From contig NZ_JAHPZX010000004.1 in the NCBI RefSeq assembly GCF_021325795.1, positions 248,001 through 312,000 of the forward strand: a DNA stretch of 64,000 nucleotides, read 5' to 3'. The notes under the pieces are model-generated. The model was not told the origin of the DNA, ran no database searches, and worked only from the letters and a program-made list of their open reading frames with translations. Shown here in pieces: positions 26,226-36,487 of this stretch; the stretch's first letter is position 1, and each line of letters opens with the position of its first letter. A program made the translations under genes and the position numbers. This DNA comes from Bordetella sp. LUAb4 (GTDB lineage: Bacteria > Pseudomonadota > Gammaproteobacteria > Burkholderiales > Burkholderiaceae_B).

Positions 26226-27238
26226 GAACGTCTCCGCGCGCCCAGGATGTGGCGGATCTGGCGGATGTGTCGCAGTCCGCCGTCAGCCGCACCTTCACGC
26301 CGGGTGCCAGCGTGTCCGAGGAAACGCGCCGCAAGGTGCTCGCCGCCGCACAGAAATTGGGATATCGGCCCAACGCACTGGCGCGCAGCCTGATCACGCG
26401 CCGCAGCCGCATCGTGGCCTTGGTGATGAGCTATCTGGAAAACCAGTTCTATCCGCTGGTCATCGAGAAGCTGTCGCAAAAGCTGCAGAAAGAGGGCTAC
26501 CACGTGCTGATGTTCATCGCCGAGGTGGACGAAGCCGCCGACGGCGTGCTGGCTGAGATTCTGCAGTACCAGGTGGACGGCATCGTCATGGCATCGGCGA
26601 TGTTGTCGCCCAATATCGCGCGCAGCTGTGCGGAGGTGGGGGTGCCGGTGGTGCAGTTCAACCGCATCTCCATGCTGGGTGGCTTGGCGCGCCACGCCAG
26701 CAGCTCCGTGACGTCGGACAACCATGCCGGCGGGGCCTTGGCCGCGCGTCTGCTGGTGCAGCGGGGCTACCGCCGCTTCGGCTTTCTGGCCGGGCTGAAG
26801 GATTCGTCGACCAGTATCGAGCGTGAGCGTGGCTTTCGTGACGCCCTGCGCGAGCTGGGCCACGAACTGCATCGCCGCGAGGCCGGGCATTATGACTTCG
26901 ACCAGGCTCAGGCCGCCACCCGTCGCATGTTCGAGCAGGGCGATGTCGATGCCCTGTTCGCCGCCAATGATCACATGGCCATCGCGGCCTTGGACGTACT
27001 GCGGCAGGAGCTGCGACTGCGCGTGCCCGAAGACGTTGGCGTGGTCGGCTTCGATGACGTGCCGCAGGCCGCGTGGGGGGCGTACCGGCTGACGACGGTA
27101 CGGCAGCAGCTCGAACCGATGGTCGACGCCACGGTCAGCCTGCTGCGCGAGCAAATGCAGGCCGAGCTGCGGCCACGCGACATCGTCGTACCGTGCGTGA
27201 TGGTCGAACGGACCACGGTACGGCCTGCACTTTCATAA
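26222..27238 (+). CDS. LacI-family transcriptional regulator
   Basis: 338 residues. The HTH (QDVADLADVSQSAVSRTF) is followed by the YRPNALARSL hinge, then an effector domain containing VDGIVMAS and DALFAANDHMA. I start at ATG 26222, which overlaps the SDR stop by 4 bp; the frame is open from 26210 but without a better ribosome site. It probably represses its own operon through the palindrome at 24059-24074. The TctC and aldolase genes follow on the same strand. Confidence 0.93.
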   Translation: MRTSPRAQDVADLADVSQSAVSRTFTPGASVSEETRRKVLAAAQKLGYRPNALARSLITRRSRIVALVMSYLENQFYPLVIEKLSQKLQKEGYHVLMFIAEVDEAADGVLAEILQYQVDGIVMASAMLSPNIARSCAEVGVPVVQFNRISMLGGLARHASSSVTSDNHAGGALAARLLVQRGYRRFGFLAGLKDSSTSIERERGFRDALRELGHELHRREAGHYDFDQAQAATRRMFEQGDVDALFAANDHMAIAALDVLRQELRLRVPEDVGVVGFDDVPQAAWGAYRLTTVRQQLEPMVDATVSLLREQMQAELRPRDIVVPCVMVERTTVRPALS

Positions 27239-27287
27239 CCATAGCTGGGCGCCATGCCGCCCGCATTCAATCAGCAGGAGACAATAT

Positions 27288-28277
27288 ATGTATCGCAAGC
27301 TTCTACGCGTCCTGGCCAAGACGGCTACGGTCGGATTCGCCTTGGCCGCGGTGGCCACATCCGCACAGGCCGCCGATGTGTGGCCCACGCGTACCATCCG
27401 CTACATCGTGCCTTTCTCGCCAGGCGGTGTGTCCGATGGGGTGGCGCGCCTGATGGCCGAACAGTTGACGCAACGGCTGGGACAGTCCGTCATCGTGGAG
27501 AACAAGCCAGGCGTGTCCGGCATCGTCGGTACCCAGCTGGTGGCTCGTGCCGAGCCGGACGGCTACACCATCGTCGGCGGCACCATCACGACTCATGCGG
27601 TCAATCCTTTCTTCGTGAAAACGTTGGGTTATGACCCGGTCAAGGACTTCACGCCCGTCGCGCTGGTGGGCATGGTCAGCAATGCCCTGGTCGTGCGCGC
27701 CGACAGCCCGTACAAATCCGTGCAGGACGTGATCGACGCCGCCCGCGCCAAGCCGGATACCTTGACCTACGGTACCGCGGGACCGGGCACGTCCCAGCAT
27801 TTGTCGGGGCAGTTGTTCCAGTCCATCTCCGGCACTCAACTGCGCCAGATCGTCTACAAGGGCGGTTCGCAGTCCATGATCGATCTGATCGGTGGCCAGA
27901 TCGACATGGTGTTCGACACGGTCGCGGCGGCGCGTCCCATGATCGATTCGGGCAAGGTCAGGGTGCTGGGCGTGACGTCCGCCAAGGCGCTGGCGGACCT
28001 GCCGCAGGCCAAGCCTTTGGCCGAGCTGGGTTTGCCGGGGTTTGAAATGCAGTCGTGGCAAGGTATCTTCGCACCGGCAGGCACACCGGCGCCGGTCGTG
28101 GACCGCCTGGCGAAGGCGATTGCCGATGCGGTGGCCGCGCCCGAAGTCCGCGCTAAATTGCTGATGCTGGGCGTGGCGCCCGACGGCCGTGGTTCTGCGC
28201 AGTTCACGGCATTCCAACGCAGTGAAATCGACAAGTGGGGCAAGGTGATCAAGGATGCCGGCATCCAGGCCGATTGA
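27288..28277 (+). CDS. TctC/Bug-family periplasmic binding protein
   Basis: 329 residues with a signal peptide (MYRKLLRVLAKTATVGFALA ... AQA). It carries the Bug-family hallmarks WPTRTIRYIVPFSPGG, VENKPGVSG and YGTAGPGTSQHLSGQLF. These proteins bind small carboxylated compounds for tripartite tricarboxylate transporters; no tctA or tctB membrane genes are in the window, which is typical of Bug expansions in Alcaligenaceae. AGGAGA precedes the ATG. It probably supplies the substrate for the neighbouring dehydrogenases and aldolase. Confidence 0.94.
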   Translation: MYRKLLRVLAKTATVGFALAAVATSAQAADVWPTRTIRYIVPFSPGGVSDGVARLMAEQLTQRLGQSVIVENKPGVSGIVGTQLVARAEPDGYTIVGGTITTHAVNPFFVKTLGYDPVKDFTPVALVGMVSNALVVRADSPYKSVQDVIDAARAKPDTLTYGTAGPGTSQHLSGQLFQSISGTQLRQIVYKGGSQSMIDLIGGQIDMVFDTVAAARPMIDSGKVRVLGVTSAKALADLPQAKPLAELGLPGFEMQSWQGIFAPAGTPAPVVDRLAKAIADAVAAPEVRAKLLMLGVAPDGRGSAQFTAFQRSEIDKWGKVIKDAGIQAD

Positions 28278-28298
28278 TCGCCGATCCAGGAGACAAAC

Positions 28299-29093
28299 AT
28301 GACCGAACCCCGTTATCCCATCGATGGCCGCCTGCCGGCGCTGTTGCGCAGCGGCCAGCCCCTGCGCGGCTTGTTCAATGGCCTGCCCAGCCCGGCCATC
28401 ATTGAAATGTGCGCCTATGCCGGCTTCGAATTCGTGATCATCGACAACGAGCATGGCAGCGCGGACCTTGGCGTGACCGAGCACATGTTGCGCGCCGCCC
28501 GGGCGTCGGGCATCGCACCGGTGGTGCGTTGCTTCGAACACGATCTGCCACGCATCCTGGACATGGGCGCCAGCGCCGTGCAGGTACCCATGGTGCAGAG
28601 CGTGGAGCAGGCTCGGCGCCTGGCAGGCATGACGCGCTATCCACCCCTGGGCACCCGGGGCAGCGCCTTCAGCACGCGCGCGGCTGGCTATGGCGCCTAC
28701 GGCGGCGCGGGCCACACGCAACGCAGCAACGAAGGCATCGCCTTCATCGCCATGATCGAAACGCCGGAAGCCATCGACGTGGCGGCGGGCATTGCCGCGG
28801 TGGAGGGCGTCGACGCGGTATTCATCGGGCCCAACGACCTGGCTCATGCCATGGGCCATGGCAGCGACTGGAACGCCGAACCTGTCCAGCGCGCCATCGA
28901 ACGGGGCCTGAAGGCGATTGCCGATGCAGGCAAATGCCCGGGCATCATCACGCTCACACCCGCGGATGAAGAAAAATACGGCGCCTGGGGCGCGCGCTAT
29001 TTCTGCAACGTGTCCACCAGCATCATTACCCGCGCGCTGGCACAGGCGGCACAGGCGGGGGCGGGGGCCAAGGATCCCAAATTGCGTTATTGA
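28299..29093 (+). CDS. HpcH/HpaI-family aldolase
   Basis: 264 residues, the class II pyruvate-type aldolase fold. Recognisable positions are LRGLFNGLPSPAIIEMCAYAG, FVIIDNEHG, the metal-binding Glu in AMIETPEAI, and FIGPNDLAHAMG. The family cleaves 2-keto-3-deoxy or 4-hydroxy-2-oxo acids to pyruvate plus an aldehyde, or runs the reverse. It starts 21 bp after the TctC gene with AGGAGA before the ATG, so it is co-transcribed. It would be the carbon-carbon-bond-cleaving step of the route served by the two upstream dehydrogenases; that assignment is inference. Confidence 0.92.
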   Translation: MTEPRYPIDGRLPALLRSGQPLRGLFNGLPSPAIIEMCAYAGFEFVIIDNEHGSADLGVTEHMLRAARASGIAPVVRCFEHDLPRILDMGASAVQVPMVQSVEQARRLAGMTRYPPLGTRGSAFSTRAAGYGAYGGAGHTQRSNEGIAFIAMIETPEAIDVAAGIAAVEGVDAVFIGPNDLAHAMGHGSDWNAEPVQRAIERGLKAIADAGKCPGIITLTPADEEKYGAWGARYFCNVSTSIITRALAQAAQAGAGAKDPKLRY

Positions 29094-29292
29094 ATGGCCA
29101 GGATTTAAGTCGCCTGACGCCACGCTGAAGCATTCGGCATGACGCAGGCGGCATACCCATATGCTGGATAGTTTGTTTGGCTGCTCACGTGTATCGCTAG
29201 AATCCTTCGCACCCACTTGCGTGGATCTGGAAACCCATGAGTGAACAGCTGGAGTTGCGCTTCAAAGCGCTGGCGCAAACAAAGAGAGCAGC

Positions 29293-30801
29293 ATGGCCAT
29301 CAACAATAATCAGGAATCCCTGGCACGTGCGCTGACGTACGCAAGCGCACGTGAGCAAGCGCAGGCGTTGGCGCAGGGCCGTGTCCGGGCGATCGAATTG
29401 CTGGAGCACAGTCTGGCCCGCATCGATCGCTACGACGGCGCGATCAACGCGGTGGCGGTGCGCGACGACGTCCGTGCTCGCCAGGCGGCCGTCGCCGCCG
29501 ACAAGCTGCTTGCCCAGGGCGTGCGCCAACCCTTGTTGGGCGTGCCGATCACGGTCAAGGAATCCTTCGACGTCCAAGGCCTGTACACCACCAGCGGTAA
29601 TCCCGCGTACGCGGACAACCTCGCCGCGCGGGATGCGCATGCCGTGGGCGCCTTGCGCGCGGCGGGCGCCGTCATCCTTGGCAAGACCAATGTGCCCCTG
29701 GCGTTGGCGGACCTGCAAAGCTATAACGCCCTGCACGGCATCTGTCGCAATCCCTGGGACCTGGAGCGCACGCCGGGCGGGTCATCCGGTGGTTCGGCCG
29801 CGGCCTTGGCCGCCGGCTACACCGCGTTGGAGCTGGGGTCCGACATCGGCGGGTCGATACGCATTCCCGCGCACTTCACCGGTGTGTTCGGCCACAAGAG
29901 CACGTACGGCCTGATATCGATGCGGGGTACCAGCGTGCCGCCGGGGCGGGTGGCGGACCGCGATCTTGGCGTGGCGGGTCCGCTTGCGCGCAGTGCGGCC
30001 GACCTGGACCTGGCACTGAGCCTGCTGCTGAATCTGGAACCGCTGGCACGCAAAGCCTGGTGCGTCAGCCTGCCGCCCGCCAGGCATCTGGATCTGGCAG
30101 GATTTCGTGTGCTGTTGCTGGATCAATGGCCTGGTGCGCCGCGCAGTCTGTCGGAACAACTGGTGGTCGATCGCGTGGCGCGCCACTTACATGCCAGCGG
30201 CGCCCAAGTCATGGGGGCCGCCGACCTGCCGGCGGGTTTGTTGCCCGATTTGCCTCTGGCCCACCGGGTCTACCGCAGCCTGATCGGTTCGTCGCTGGCC
30301 ACCCCGCCCAAGCTGAGCGAAGCGGCGCAACGGATGCTCGAGGCGTTGGCGCCCAGCGACGAGAGCGCCGACGCGGCCTGGCTGCGCGCGCCCACGCTGT
30401 CGCACCGGGACTGGCTGATGAACAGCGAACTGCGGCATCGGATGCGTGAGCAGTGGGAGCGCCTGTTCGAAACCATCGACGTCGTGGTCACGCCAGTGGC
30501 GCCGACGCCGGCGTTTCAACACAATCACACCGAGCCCAAGGATCAACGCACTTATCCCGTGGCGTTCGAGGACGGCATCCACGCCGTGCGTTTCATGGAT
30601 CTGTTCCATTGGGCCGGCCTGCCGGTGATGCCTGGCTTGCCTGCCACGTCCTTCCCGGTTGGCCTCGATGACGATGGCTTGCCCGTCAGCGCGCAGGCCA
30701 TGGGCGCCTATCTGGAAGACCGTACCACCATCGCGTTCGCCGGTCTGATGGAAAAGGCCTTGGGCGGCTTCCAGGTGCCGCCGGGCTATGCGCCGGATTG
30801 A
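29293..30801 (+). CDS. Amidase signature-family hydrolase
   Basis: 502 residues. The Ser-cisSer-Lys triad is complete: Lys89 (TVKESFD), cis-Ser164 (GGSSGGS) and nucleophile Ser188 (SDIGGSIRIPA), with the spacing seen in FAAH. The family hydrolyses amides to acid and ammonia or amine. There is no signal peptide, so it is cytosolic. It is separated from the aldolase by 199 bp and ends 15 bp from the convergent ABC operon, so it is probably its own unit, transcribed against that transporter. The substrate is unknown. Confidence 0.92.
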   Translation: MAINNNQESLARALTYASAREQAQALAQGRVRAIELLEHSLARIDRYDGAINAVAVRDDVRARQAAVAADKLLAQGVRQPLLGVPITVKESFDVQGLYTTSGNPAYADNLAARDAHAVGALRAAGAVILGKTNVPLALADLQSYNALHGICRNPWDLERTPGGSSGGSAAALAAGYTALELGSDIGGSIRIPAHFTGVFGHKSTYGLISMRGTSVPPGRVADRDLGVAGPLARSAADLDLALSLLLNLEPLARKAWCVSLPPARHLDLAGFRVLLLDQWPGAPRSLSEQLVVDRVARHLHASGAQVMGAADLPAGLLPDLPLAHRVYRSLIGSSLATPPKLSEAAQRMLEALAPSDESADAAWLRAPTLSHRDWLMNSELRHRMREQWERLFETIDVVVTPVAPTPAFQHNHTEPKDQRTYPVAFEDGIHAVRFMDLFHWAGLPVMPGLPATSFPVGLDDDGLPVSAQAMGAYLEDRTTIAFAGLMEKALGGFQVPPGYAPD

Positions 30802-30816
30802 TCACCATGACGGCGT

Positions 30817-31740
30817 TCACCGCAGCTTCTGGTCCAGCGCGTCGCGTAAACCGTCGCCCAGTACGTTGAAGGCCAGCGACGTGAGGAAAATCGCCAGGCC
30901 CGGGAAGAACGCCACGTGATCGGCCATGCCCAGATAGGAGCGCCCGTCCGCCAACATGGCACCCCATTCCGGAGAAGGTGGTTGCGCACCCAGGCCGAGA
31001 AAGCTCAGGCCGGCGGCGACGAGAATCGCCGTGCCCATGCGCATGGATGTGGTGACGATGATGGCGGGCAGGGCGCCGGGCAGGATATGGCGCAGGATGA
31101 TGACGCCAGGCCGCACGCCGATGCTGCGCGCGGCCTGCACGTACAGGGATCGGCGCAGGGCCAGGGTGGCGCTGCGCACCACGCGCGCGTAGACCGGGAT
31201 GCTGAAGACACCCACCGCGTAGACCACGTTCGATACGCCGGGCCCCAGCAAGGCGACCACCGCGATCGCCAGCAGAATGCCTGGGAAGGCCAGCATGACG
31301 TCGCAGGCGCGCATCAGCAGGGTATCCGTGCGGCCGCCCGCGTAGCCGCTGACCAGGCCGATGGCGATGCCCAGCACGCCGCCTAGCAACACCGACAGGG
31401 CGCTGACAGCCAGCGAGATACGTCCGCCCCAGATGATGCGGCTGAAGATATCGCGACCGTAGGAGTCGGTGCCGGCCCAGTGGCTTGGCGACGGTCCGGC
31501 CAGTACGTTCTGGTAGTCGGGCGCGGTGGGATCGTAAGGCGCGACCCAGGGCGCGGCAATGGCCGCCAGCACCAACAGCAAGACCACGGCCAAGGCCACA
31601 CGCGTGGTGTGCTGCCGCAGCAGACGTCCCGCGTGGATGCGCCAAGGCGACCGGCGGGCGGTGTCGCTGTCTTTCGTGCTGGCGCTGCCCTGGCTGCTGT
31701 CCCCAGGCATGGGATCGATGTCGCGAAAGGATTGCGTCAT
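30817..31740 (-). CDS. Dipeptide-type ABC transporter permease (DppC-like)
   Basis: 307 residues. After a polar N-terminus of about 35 residues comes helix 1 (VALAVVLLLVLAAIAAPWV), then the GTDSYGRDIFSR motif and the remaining helices with the EAA-type loop near LYVQAARSIGVRPG. Its start overlaps the DppB-like stop by 4 bp. It is the last gene of the second dipeptide-type operon. Confidence 0.93.
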   Translation of the reverse strand: MTQSFRDIDPMPGDSSQGSASTKDSDTARRSPWRIHAGRLLRQHTTRVALAVVLLLVLAAIAAPWVAPYDPTAPDYQNVLAGPSPSHWAGTDSYGRDIFSRIIWGGRISLAVSALSVLLGGVLGIAIGLVSGYAGGRTDTLLMRACDVMLAFPGILLAIAVVALLGPGVSNVVYAVGVFSIPVYARVVRSATLALRRSLYVQAARSIGVRPGVIILRHILPGALPAIIVTTSMRMGTAILVAAGLSFLGLGAQPPSPEWGAMLADGRSYLGMADHVAFFPGLAIFLTSLAFNVLGDGLRDALDQKLR

Positions 31741-32657
31741 GACAAGCGCACCTCTGGGTTAGCGATCCCATAAAGCAGATCCACGACAAAGCTGATCAGC
31801 GAAAACTCCAGCGCAAATAATAGGATCAGCGCCTGGATGACGGGATAATCCCGATAGGCCACGCTGTCGACCAGCAGGCGTCCCAGTCCCGGCCAGGCGA
31901 ACACGGTTTCCGTGATAATGGCGCCGCCCAGCAAGGCACCGAATTCCAGCCCGGCCATCGTGATGATGGGCAGCAGTGCATTGCGCAGGGCGTGACGCCA
32001 GACGATGCGCCATTCCGGCAGGCCTTTCATGCGGGCGGTGCGCACGTAATCCTCGCTGGCGGCCTCGATGTAGCCGGAGCGGGTGAAGCGCGCCAGGATG
32101 GCAGCCACCGCGGCACCCAGGGTCAAGGAGGGCATGATCAGCGAGCGCCAGTCGTCGAAGCCGCCGGTCGGCAGCCAGCCCAGGCGCACGGAGAACAGGT
32201 TGATCAGCAACAGCCCCATCCAGAACGTGGGGAAGGAAATGCCCGACACCGCCAGCACCATGCTGGTCTTGTCCTGCCAGCGGTTGTGGCGCATACCGGC
32301 CAACACGCCCAGACCCACGCCAACCACGGTGGCCCAGGCCATGGAGACCGATGCCAGGAGCAGGCTGGGCCAGAAGCGCTGCGCGATTTCCTCAGCGACG
32401 GGTTGGTTGGTGGTGATGGAACGGCCCAGGTCACCGTGCAGAATGCGGCGCATGTAAAGCACGTACTGCGTCCAGATGGGTTGGTCCAACCCGAGCTGGG
32501 TCCGTACCACGATGACTTCCGGCTCGGTCGCCTCCGGGCCGGCGATCAGGCGCGCCGGGTCGCCCGGCAGTAATCGCACGAAAGCGAAGACGAGGATGGA
32601 GACGGCGACGAGGACGGGGATGGCGCCCAGCAGGCGGCGCGCGGCGAACAAGAGCAT
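31737..32657 (-). CDS. Dipeptide-type ABC transporter permease (DppB-like)
   Basis: 306 residues from ATG 32657: MLLFAARRLLGAIPVLVAVS, a standard DppB beginning, followed by LGLDQPIWTQYVLYMRRIL and the permease helices. The frame is open upstream to 32975, but that part overlaps the ATPase gene in another frame and is not coding. The start is 4 bp after the ATPase stop. The EAA loop is near YVRTARMKGLPEWRIVWRH. Confidence 0.92.
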   Translation of the reverse strand: MLLFAARRLLGAIPVLVAVSILVFAFVRLLPGDPARLIAGPEATEPEVIVVRTQLGLDQPIWTQYVLYMRRILHGDLGRSITTNQPVAEEIAQRFWPSLLLASVSMAWATVVGVGLGVLAGMRHNRWQDKTSMVLAVSGISFPTFWMGLLLINLFSVRLGWLPTGGFDDWRSLIMPSLTLGAAVAAILARFTRSGYIEAASEDYVRTARMKGLPEWRIVWRHALRNALLPIITMAGLEFGALLGGAIITETVFAWPGLGRLLVDSVAYRDYPVIQALILLFALEFSLISFVVDLLYGIANPEVRLS

Positions 32658-32661
32658 GGCC

Positions 32662-34497
32662 TTAGCCGGCCTCCGTGGCAACGAAGTGATCGGGTCCGAT
32701 CTGAACCAGCTGCCTGGCCTCGGGGTGTTGCCCGGCCGGCAGCCAGGCGCTGGGGATCTCGCTGTCGTCGAGCCACCGGGCATGGTCCCGGCGACTCGGG
32801 TCCGGCACGGGCACCGCGGCCAGCAGACGGCGGGTGTAGGAATGCCGCGGCGCGCTGAAAACGGCCTGGCGCGGGCCGATCTCGACAATCTGTCCCAGGT
32901 ACATGACCGCCACGCGGTGGCTGATACGTTCCACGATCGCCATGTCATGCGAAATGAACAGGCAGGCCAGGCCATTTTGCCGCTGCAGACGCATCATCAG
33001 ATTGACGATACGGGCGCGGGTGCGCACATCCAGCGCGGCGACGGCCTCGTCCGCGATGAGCAGATCCGGGCTGCTCGCCAATGCGCGTGCCAGACAGACT
33101 CTTTGCCGTTGGCCTCCGGATAGTGCGTGAGGATAGCGGTCCGCATAAGCAGCCGGCAGGTCGACTTGATCCAGCAACGCCAGGACCCGTCTGCGTACAG
33201 CGGCGCTACTTGCCGGTTCGTGGGTGACAATGGGCTCGGCGATGGACGCGCCCACGGTGAGCCGCGGATTCAGGGCGGCCTGGGGATCCTGAAAGACATA
33301 CTGGATGCCCCGTCGCAGCAGCGCTTCGTTCTGCGCGCCCAGCTGGCTGACGTCCTGTCCTTTGAAGCGTAGGACGCCGGTCGCAGGTTGTTCGAGCCGG
33401 ATGATGGAGCGTCCCGTGGTCGATTTCCCACATCCTGATTCGCCAACCAGCGCCAGCGTCTCGCCGGGCCGTATATCGAAGCTGACCTGCTCGACGGCGT
33501 GTATGCGGCCGCGCGCACGGCCCAGGAAACCCCGGGCGACGTCGAAGCCGGTGCTCAGTTGGCGCACCTCCAGCAGGGGCGGCGCGAGCATATCGACCCG
33601 GTCCTCTGGCAAGGGTTCGATCTCGTCGGCCAGCGCGATGGGCTGGGGGGACGCTGTGTGCGCCAAGCTGCCCAGCACAGGCAGGGCAGCCAGCAACTGT
33701 TGGGTATAGCCGTGGACGGGCGCCGTGAAGATCTGTCGCACATCGCCTTGTTCGACGATACGGCCGTCTTGCATCACCGCGACGTGATCGGCGACTTCCG
33801 CGACGACGCCCATGTCGTGCGTGGCGAAGAGGATGGCCAGGTCCTGCTCTCGCTGCAGTTCGCGGATCAGCCGCAGCACCTGCGCCTGTACCGTCACGTC
33901 CAGCGCGGTGGTGGGCTCGTCGGCGATCAGCAGGCGCGGGCGGCAGCTCAAGGCCATGGCGATCATGACACGTTGGCGCATGCCGCCGGACAGTTGGAAT
34001 GGATAGCGGTCCAACTGCTGCGCGGCGTTGGGCAGGCGCACCAGGTCCAGCAGACGTCGCGCCTCGGCGCGCGCCGAGGTGCGTGAGCCGCGCTGATGCA
34101 GCATGATGGCGTCGATGATCTGGTCACCGATGCGCAGCACCGGATTCAGGCTGCTCATGGGCTCCTGGAAGATCATGGCGATCTCTGGACCACGTAGCGC
34201 GCGCATGCGGTCCGCGGATGCTTGCGCCAGGTCGATCACGCTGCCATCGCGCGGATGATAGTGGAGGGTACCGGCGCGTATACGGCCGCCGGCATGATCC
34301 AGCAGGCGGGTGATCGCCAGGCAACTGACTGACTTGCCGGAGCCGCTTTCGCCGATCAAGGCGACGATTTTTCCCGGCGCGATGTCCAGGTCCAGCCCGC
34401 GCACGGCGGCAAAGCCGCCGATCTCGACGTCCAGGCCGCTTATTCGCAACAACGGTGCATCGCTTGCGGCGGGGCGCGCGCCGCCAGGTGTTGTCAT
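32662..34497 (-). CDS. Dipeptide-type ABC transporter, fused double ATPase
   Basis: 611 residues with two nucleotide-binding domains. Domain 1 has Walker [11 protein letters not shown], signature LSGGMRQRV and Walker B LLIADEP. Domain 2 has [21 protein letters not shown] and LLIADEA. It overlaps the binding-protein stop by 4 bp. The layout mirrors the ATPase at 15314-17269, but here gene order is binding protein, ATPase, DppB, DppC, so the two operons are independent paralogues rather than a recent duplication. Confidence 0.94.
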   Translation of the reverse strand: MTTPGGARPAASDAPLLRISGLDVEIGGFAAVRGLDLDIAPGKIVALIGESGSGKSVSCLAITRLLDHAGGRIRAGTLHYHPRDGSVIDLAQASADRMRALRGPEIAMIFQEPMSSLNPVLRIGDQIIDAIMLHQRGSRTSARAEARRLLDLVRLPNAAQQLDRYPFQLSGGMRQRVMIAMALSCRPRLLIADEPTTALDVTVQAQVLRLIRELQREQDLAILFATHDMGVVAEVADHVAVMQDGRIVEQGDVRQIFTAPVHGYTQQLLAALPVLGSLAHTASPQPIALADEIEPLPEDRVDMLAPPLLEVRQLSTGFDVARGFLGRARGRIHAVEQVSFDIRPGETLALVGESGCGKSTTGRSIIRLEQPATGVLRFKGQDVSQLGAQNEALLRRGIQYVFQDPQAALNPRLTVGASIAEPIVTHEPASSAAVRRRVLALLDQVDLPAAYADRYPHALSGGQRQRVCLARALASSPDLLIADEAVAALDVRTRARIVNLMMRLQRQNGLACLFISHDMAIVERISHRVAVMYLGQIVEIGPRQAVFSAPRHSYTRRLLAAVPVPDPSRRDHARWLDDSEIPSAWLPAGQHPEARQLVQIGPDHFVATEAG

Positions 34498-36029
34498 TGA
34501 AGGTCCGCGGTTTCGTAGCTCAGAGAGGTATCGGCTTGCTGGCGCAGTCCCACCAAGTTCTTGCTGCGTCCGGCAAGCAACGTATCGACCGACAGGAAGA
34601 TCCAGGGCGCGTTGTCCCAGACGGTTTTTTGCACCTCGTCATAGGATTGCTTGCGCACCGCGGGGTCCGCCGTGGACAAGCCTTGCGTGAGGGCGCGCTC
34701 GACCGCCTCATTATGGAAATAGGAAATATTGAACATCGCCGGGGGATAGCTCTTCACCGACAGCAGCGGCCGCAGGGCCCAGTCGGCATCGCCGGTGGAC
34801 GGTGCCCAACTTCCATAGAACATGCGTACCTGTGCTTCTTCCGGCGTCTTGGCCCCCCACAGCTTGTCGGTGGCCACGCCGGCCTCGATGGGCTTGACCG
34901 CCAGGCGCACGCCGACGGCCGCCAATTGCTGTTGCAGGAACTGCACCGCGCGCGAGTTCAGCGTGTTGCTGAAGGTCCAGATTTCGGATTCGAAACCGTT
35001 CGGATAACCGGCCTCGGCCAGCAACTGCTTGGCCTTGGCGGGGTCATAGGGCCAGACATTCTGCTTGCTGTAGTAGGCGATGCCGGGCGCGACAGGCGCA
35101 TCCATCGGTGTCGCGTAGCCGTTGTAGACGATGCGGATGAAGGCGTCCTTGTCGATCACGTAATTCAGTGCCTGGCGCACGCGCAAATCGTCGAACGGTT
35201 TCTTCAGCGTGTTCAATGCAGCGTAGTGAATGACGATGGAGGGCGTCTTGACGGTCGTCAGCTTGGGATCCTTCGCCACCAGTTCCGCCGCCTCGGGCGG
35301 CAGGGGGAAGATGAACTGGGCTTCGCCGGCGCGCAGCATGGCGATACGGCTGCCGTTCTCCGGCGTGCTGCGGATGGTGACATTATCGAGTTTGGGCAGG
35401 CCGGGCTTCCAATATTGGGTATTGCGGCGGGCCTTCAGGCGATCAGCCTGTTTGTCGACGAAGACGAATGGGCCGGTGCCGACCGCATGGCGGCCAATAT
35501 CTTTGCCGTATTGCTCCAGCGCCTTGGGACTGATGATGGATGCACCGGTATGCGCCAGATAATTAGGCAGCACCGCCGAAGGGTATTTGGTAACGATGCG
35601 CACGGTGGCGTCGTCCACCACCTCGACCCGATCGACGGCCTCCAGCAAGCTTTGGCGTTTCAAGCGCAACGTGGGGTCGCGCAGGCGGTCGTAATTGATC
35701 TTCACCGCCGCGGCGTTGAATGGCGTGCCATCGTGAAACAGCACGTTCTTGCGCAGGTGCACCGTATAAACCGTGGCGCCGTCGGTGACGTCGTAGCTTT
35801 CCGCCAATACGGGAATGACCTTGTAGTTTTCGTCGAAACCGAAAAGCCCCTGATAGAACAGCCGGGTCGCCGACAAAGATACCGAGTCATTCAAATCGGT
35901 GGGATCCAGGCCGAGGATATTGTCCGAAACGCCAACCGTGAGATCCTTGGCGCTATGGGCGGGCAGGGCATAAGCAAGCGTCAAGGCCAGCGTGGCGCCG
36001 AGAACGAAGGGGCGAAGCGCGCGCAGCAT
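34494..36029 (-). CDS. Extracellular solute-binding protein, family 5
   Basis: 511 residues from ATG 36029, chosen because it begins a clear signal peptide (MLRALRPFVLGATLALTLAY ... AHS); the frame remains open to 36245 without features. Family 5 segments include VIPVLAESYDVTDGATVYTV, LRKNVLFHDGTPFNAAAV and VGTGPFVFVDKQADR. It delivers a peptide-like solute to the permeases downstream. No catabolic enzyme lies inside this operon; the convergent amidase at 29293-30801 is the nearest candidate partner. Confidence 0.92.
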   Translation of the reverse strand: MLRALRPFVLGATLALTLAYALPAHSAKDLTVGVSDNILGLDPTDLNDSVSLSATRLFYQGLFGFDENYKVIPVLAESYDVTDGATVYTVHLRKNVLFHDGTPFNAAAVKINYDRLRDPTLRLKRQSLLEAVDRVEVVDDATVRIVTKYPSAVLPNYLAHTGASIISPKALEQYGKDIGRHAVGTGPFVFVDKQADRLKARRNTQYWKPGLPKLDNVTIRSTPENGSRIAMLRAGEAQFIFPLPPEAAELVAKDPKLTTVKTPSIVIHYAALNTLKKPFDDLRVRQALNYVIDKDAFIRIVYNGYATPMDAPVAPGIAYYSKQNVWPYDPAKAKQLLAEAGYPNGFESEIWTFSNTLNSRAVQFLQQQLAAVGVRLAVKPIEAGVATDKLWGAKTPEEAQVRMFYGSWAPSTGDADWALRPLLSVKSYPPAMFNISYFHNEAVERALTQGLSTADPAVRKQSYDEVQKTVWDNAPWIFLSVDTLLAGRSKNLVGLRQQADTSLSYETADLQ

Positions 36030-36487
36030 AATCTCAGGTCCAATATGGGAAGTTTCGCAGCATAAAGAGGGACTGGATGCGACAGAAATAACTTTTATGT
36101 CGATCCATATAGCAGCGCAAGCGTTATCGCTGGCTTTATCGTGAGTTCTGCCTAGGGGAATCCCGCGTCGCGTTGGCAGGGGCAACGGATCAAACGTCCG
36201 ATACCCTGGCTCCCGCCGCTTAATCTGTGGATTCGGCCTTCTCATATTGAAAGCAAAATGAAGGAAACCTCACGAAAATTAATCAGGGACGCGTCCGCGT
36301 GGTGCGAATATGGCGTTAGTTCCCTCGATTAAGCAAAAAACTTCCAATGCGCTTACTATTCGCTCCGAAGCCCTTACGCAGCTGAACACGGCGGATGACG
36401 ATGAACGTGCGGGCGTTCTCGTCGGACGAAAAAAAGTGGAAATCAAAATAGGGCGATATATCAATTACCAGGTATTCGGAGAGAGCC
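36030..36487. other. 458-bp AT-richer intergenic region, no gene seen
   Basis: It lies between the divergent family 5 binding protein and a TctC-type gene, so it should hold both promoters. It is noticeably more AT-rich than the neighbouring genes. A plus-strand frame at 36310-36633 overlaps the TctC gene and has no family features or ribosome site, so I do not annotate it. Confidence 0.6.

Noticed and set aside
32658-32975. Extension of the DppB-like permease into the ATPase gene
   Set aside because: It would overlap the ATPase in another frame; MLLFAARRLL at 32657 is the standard permease start.
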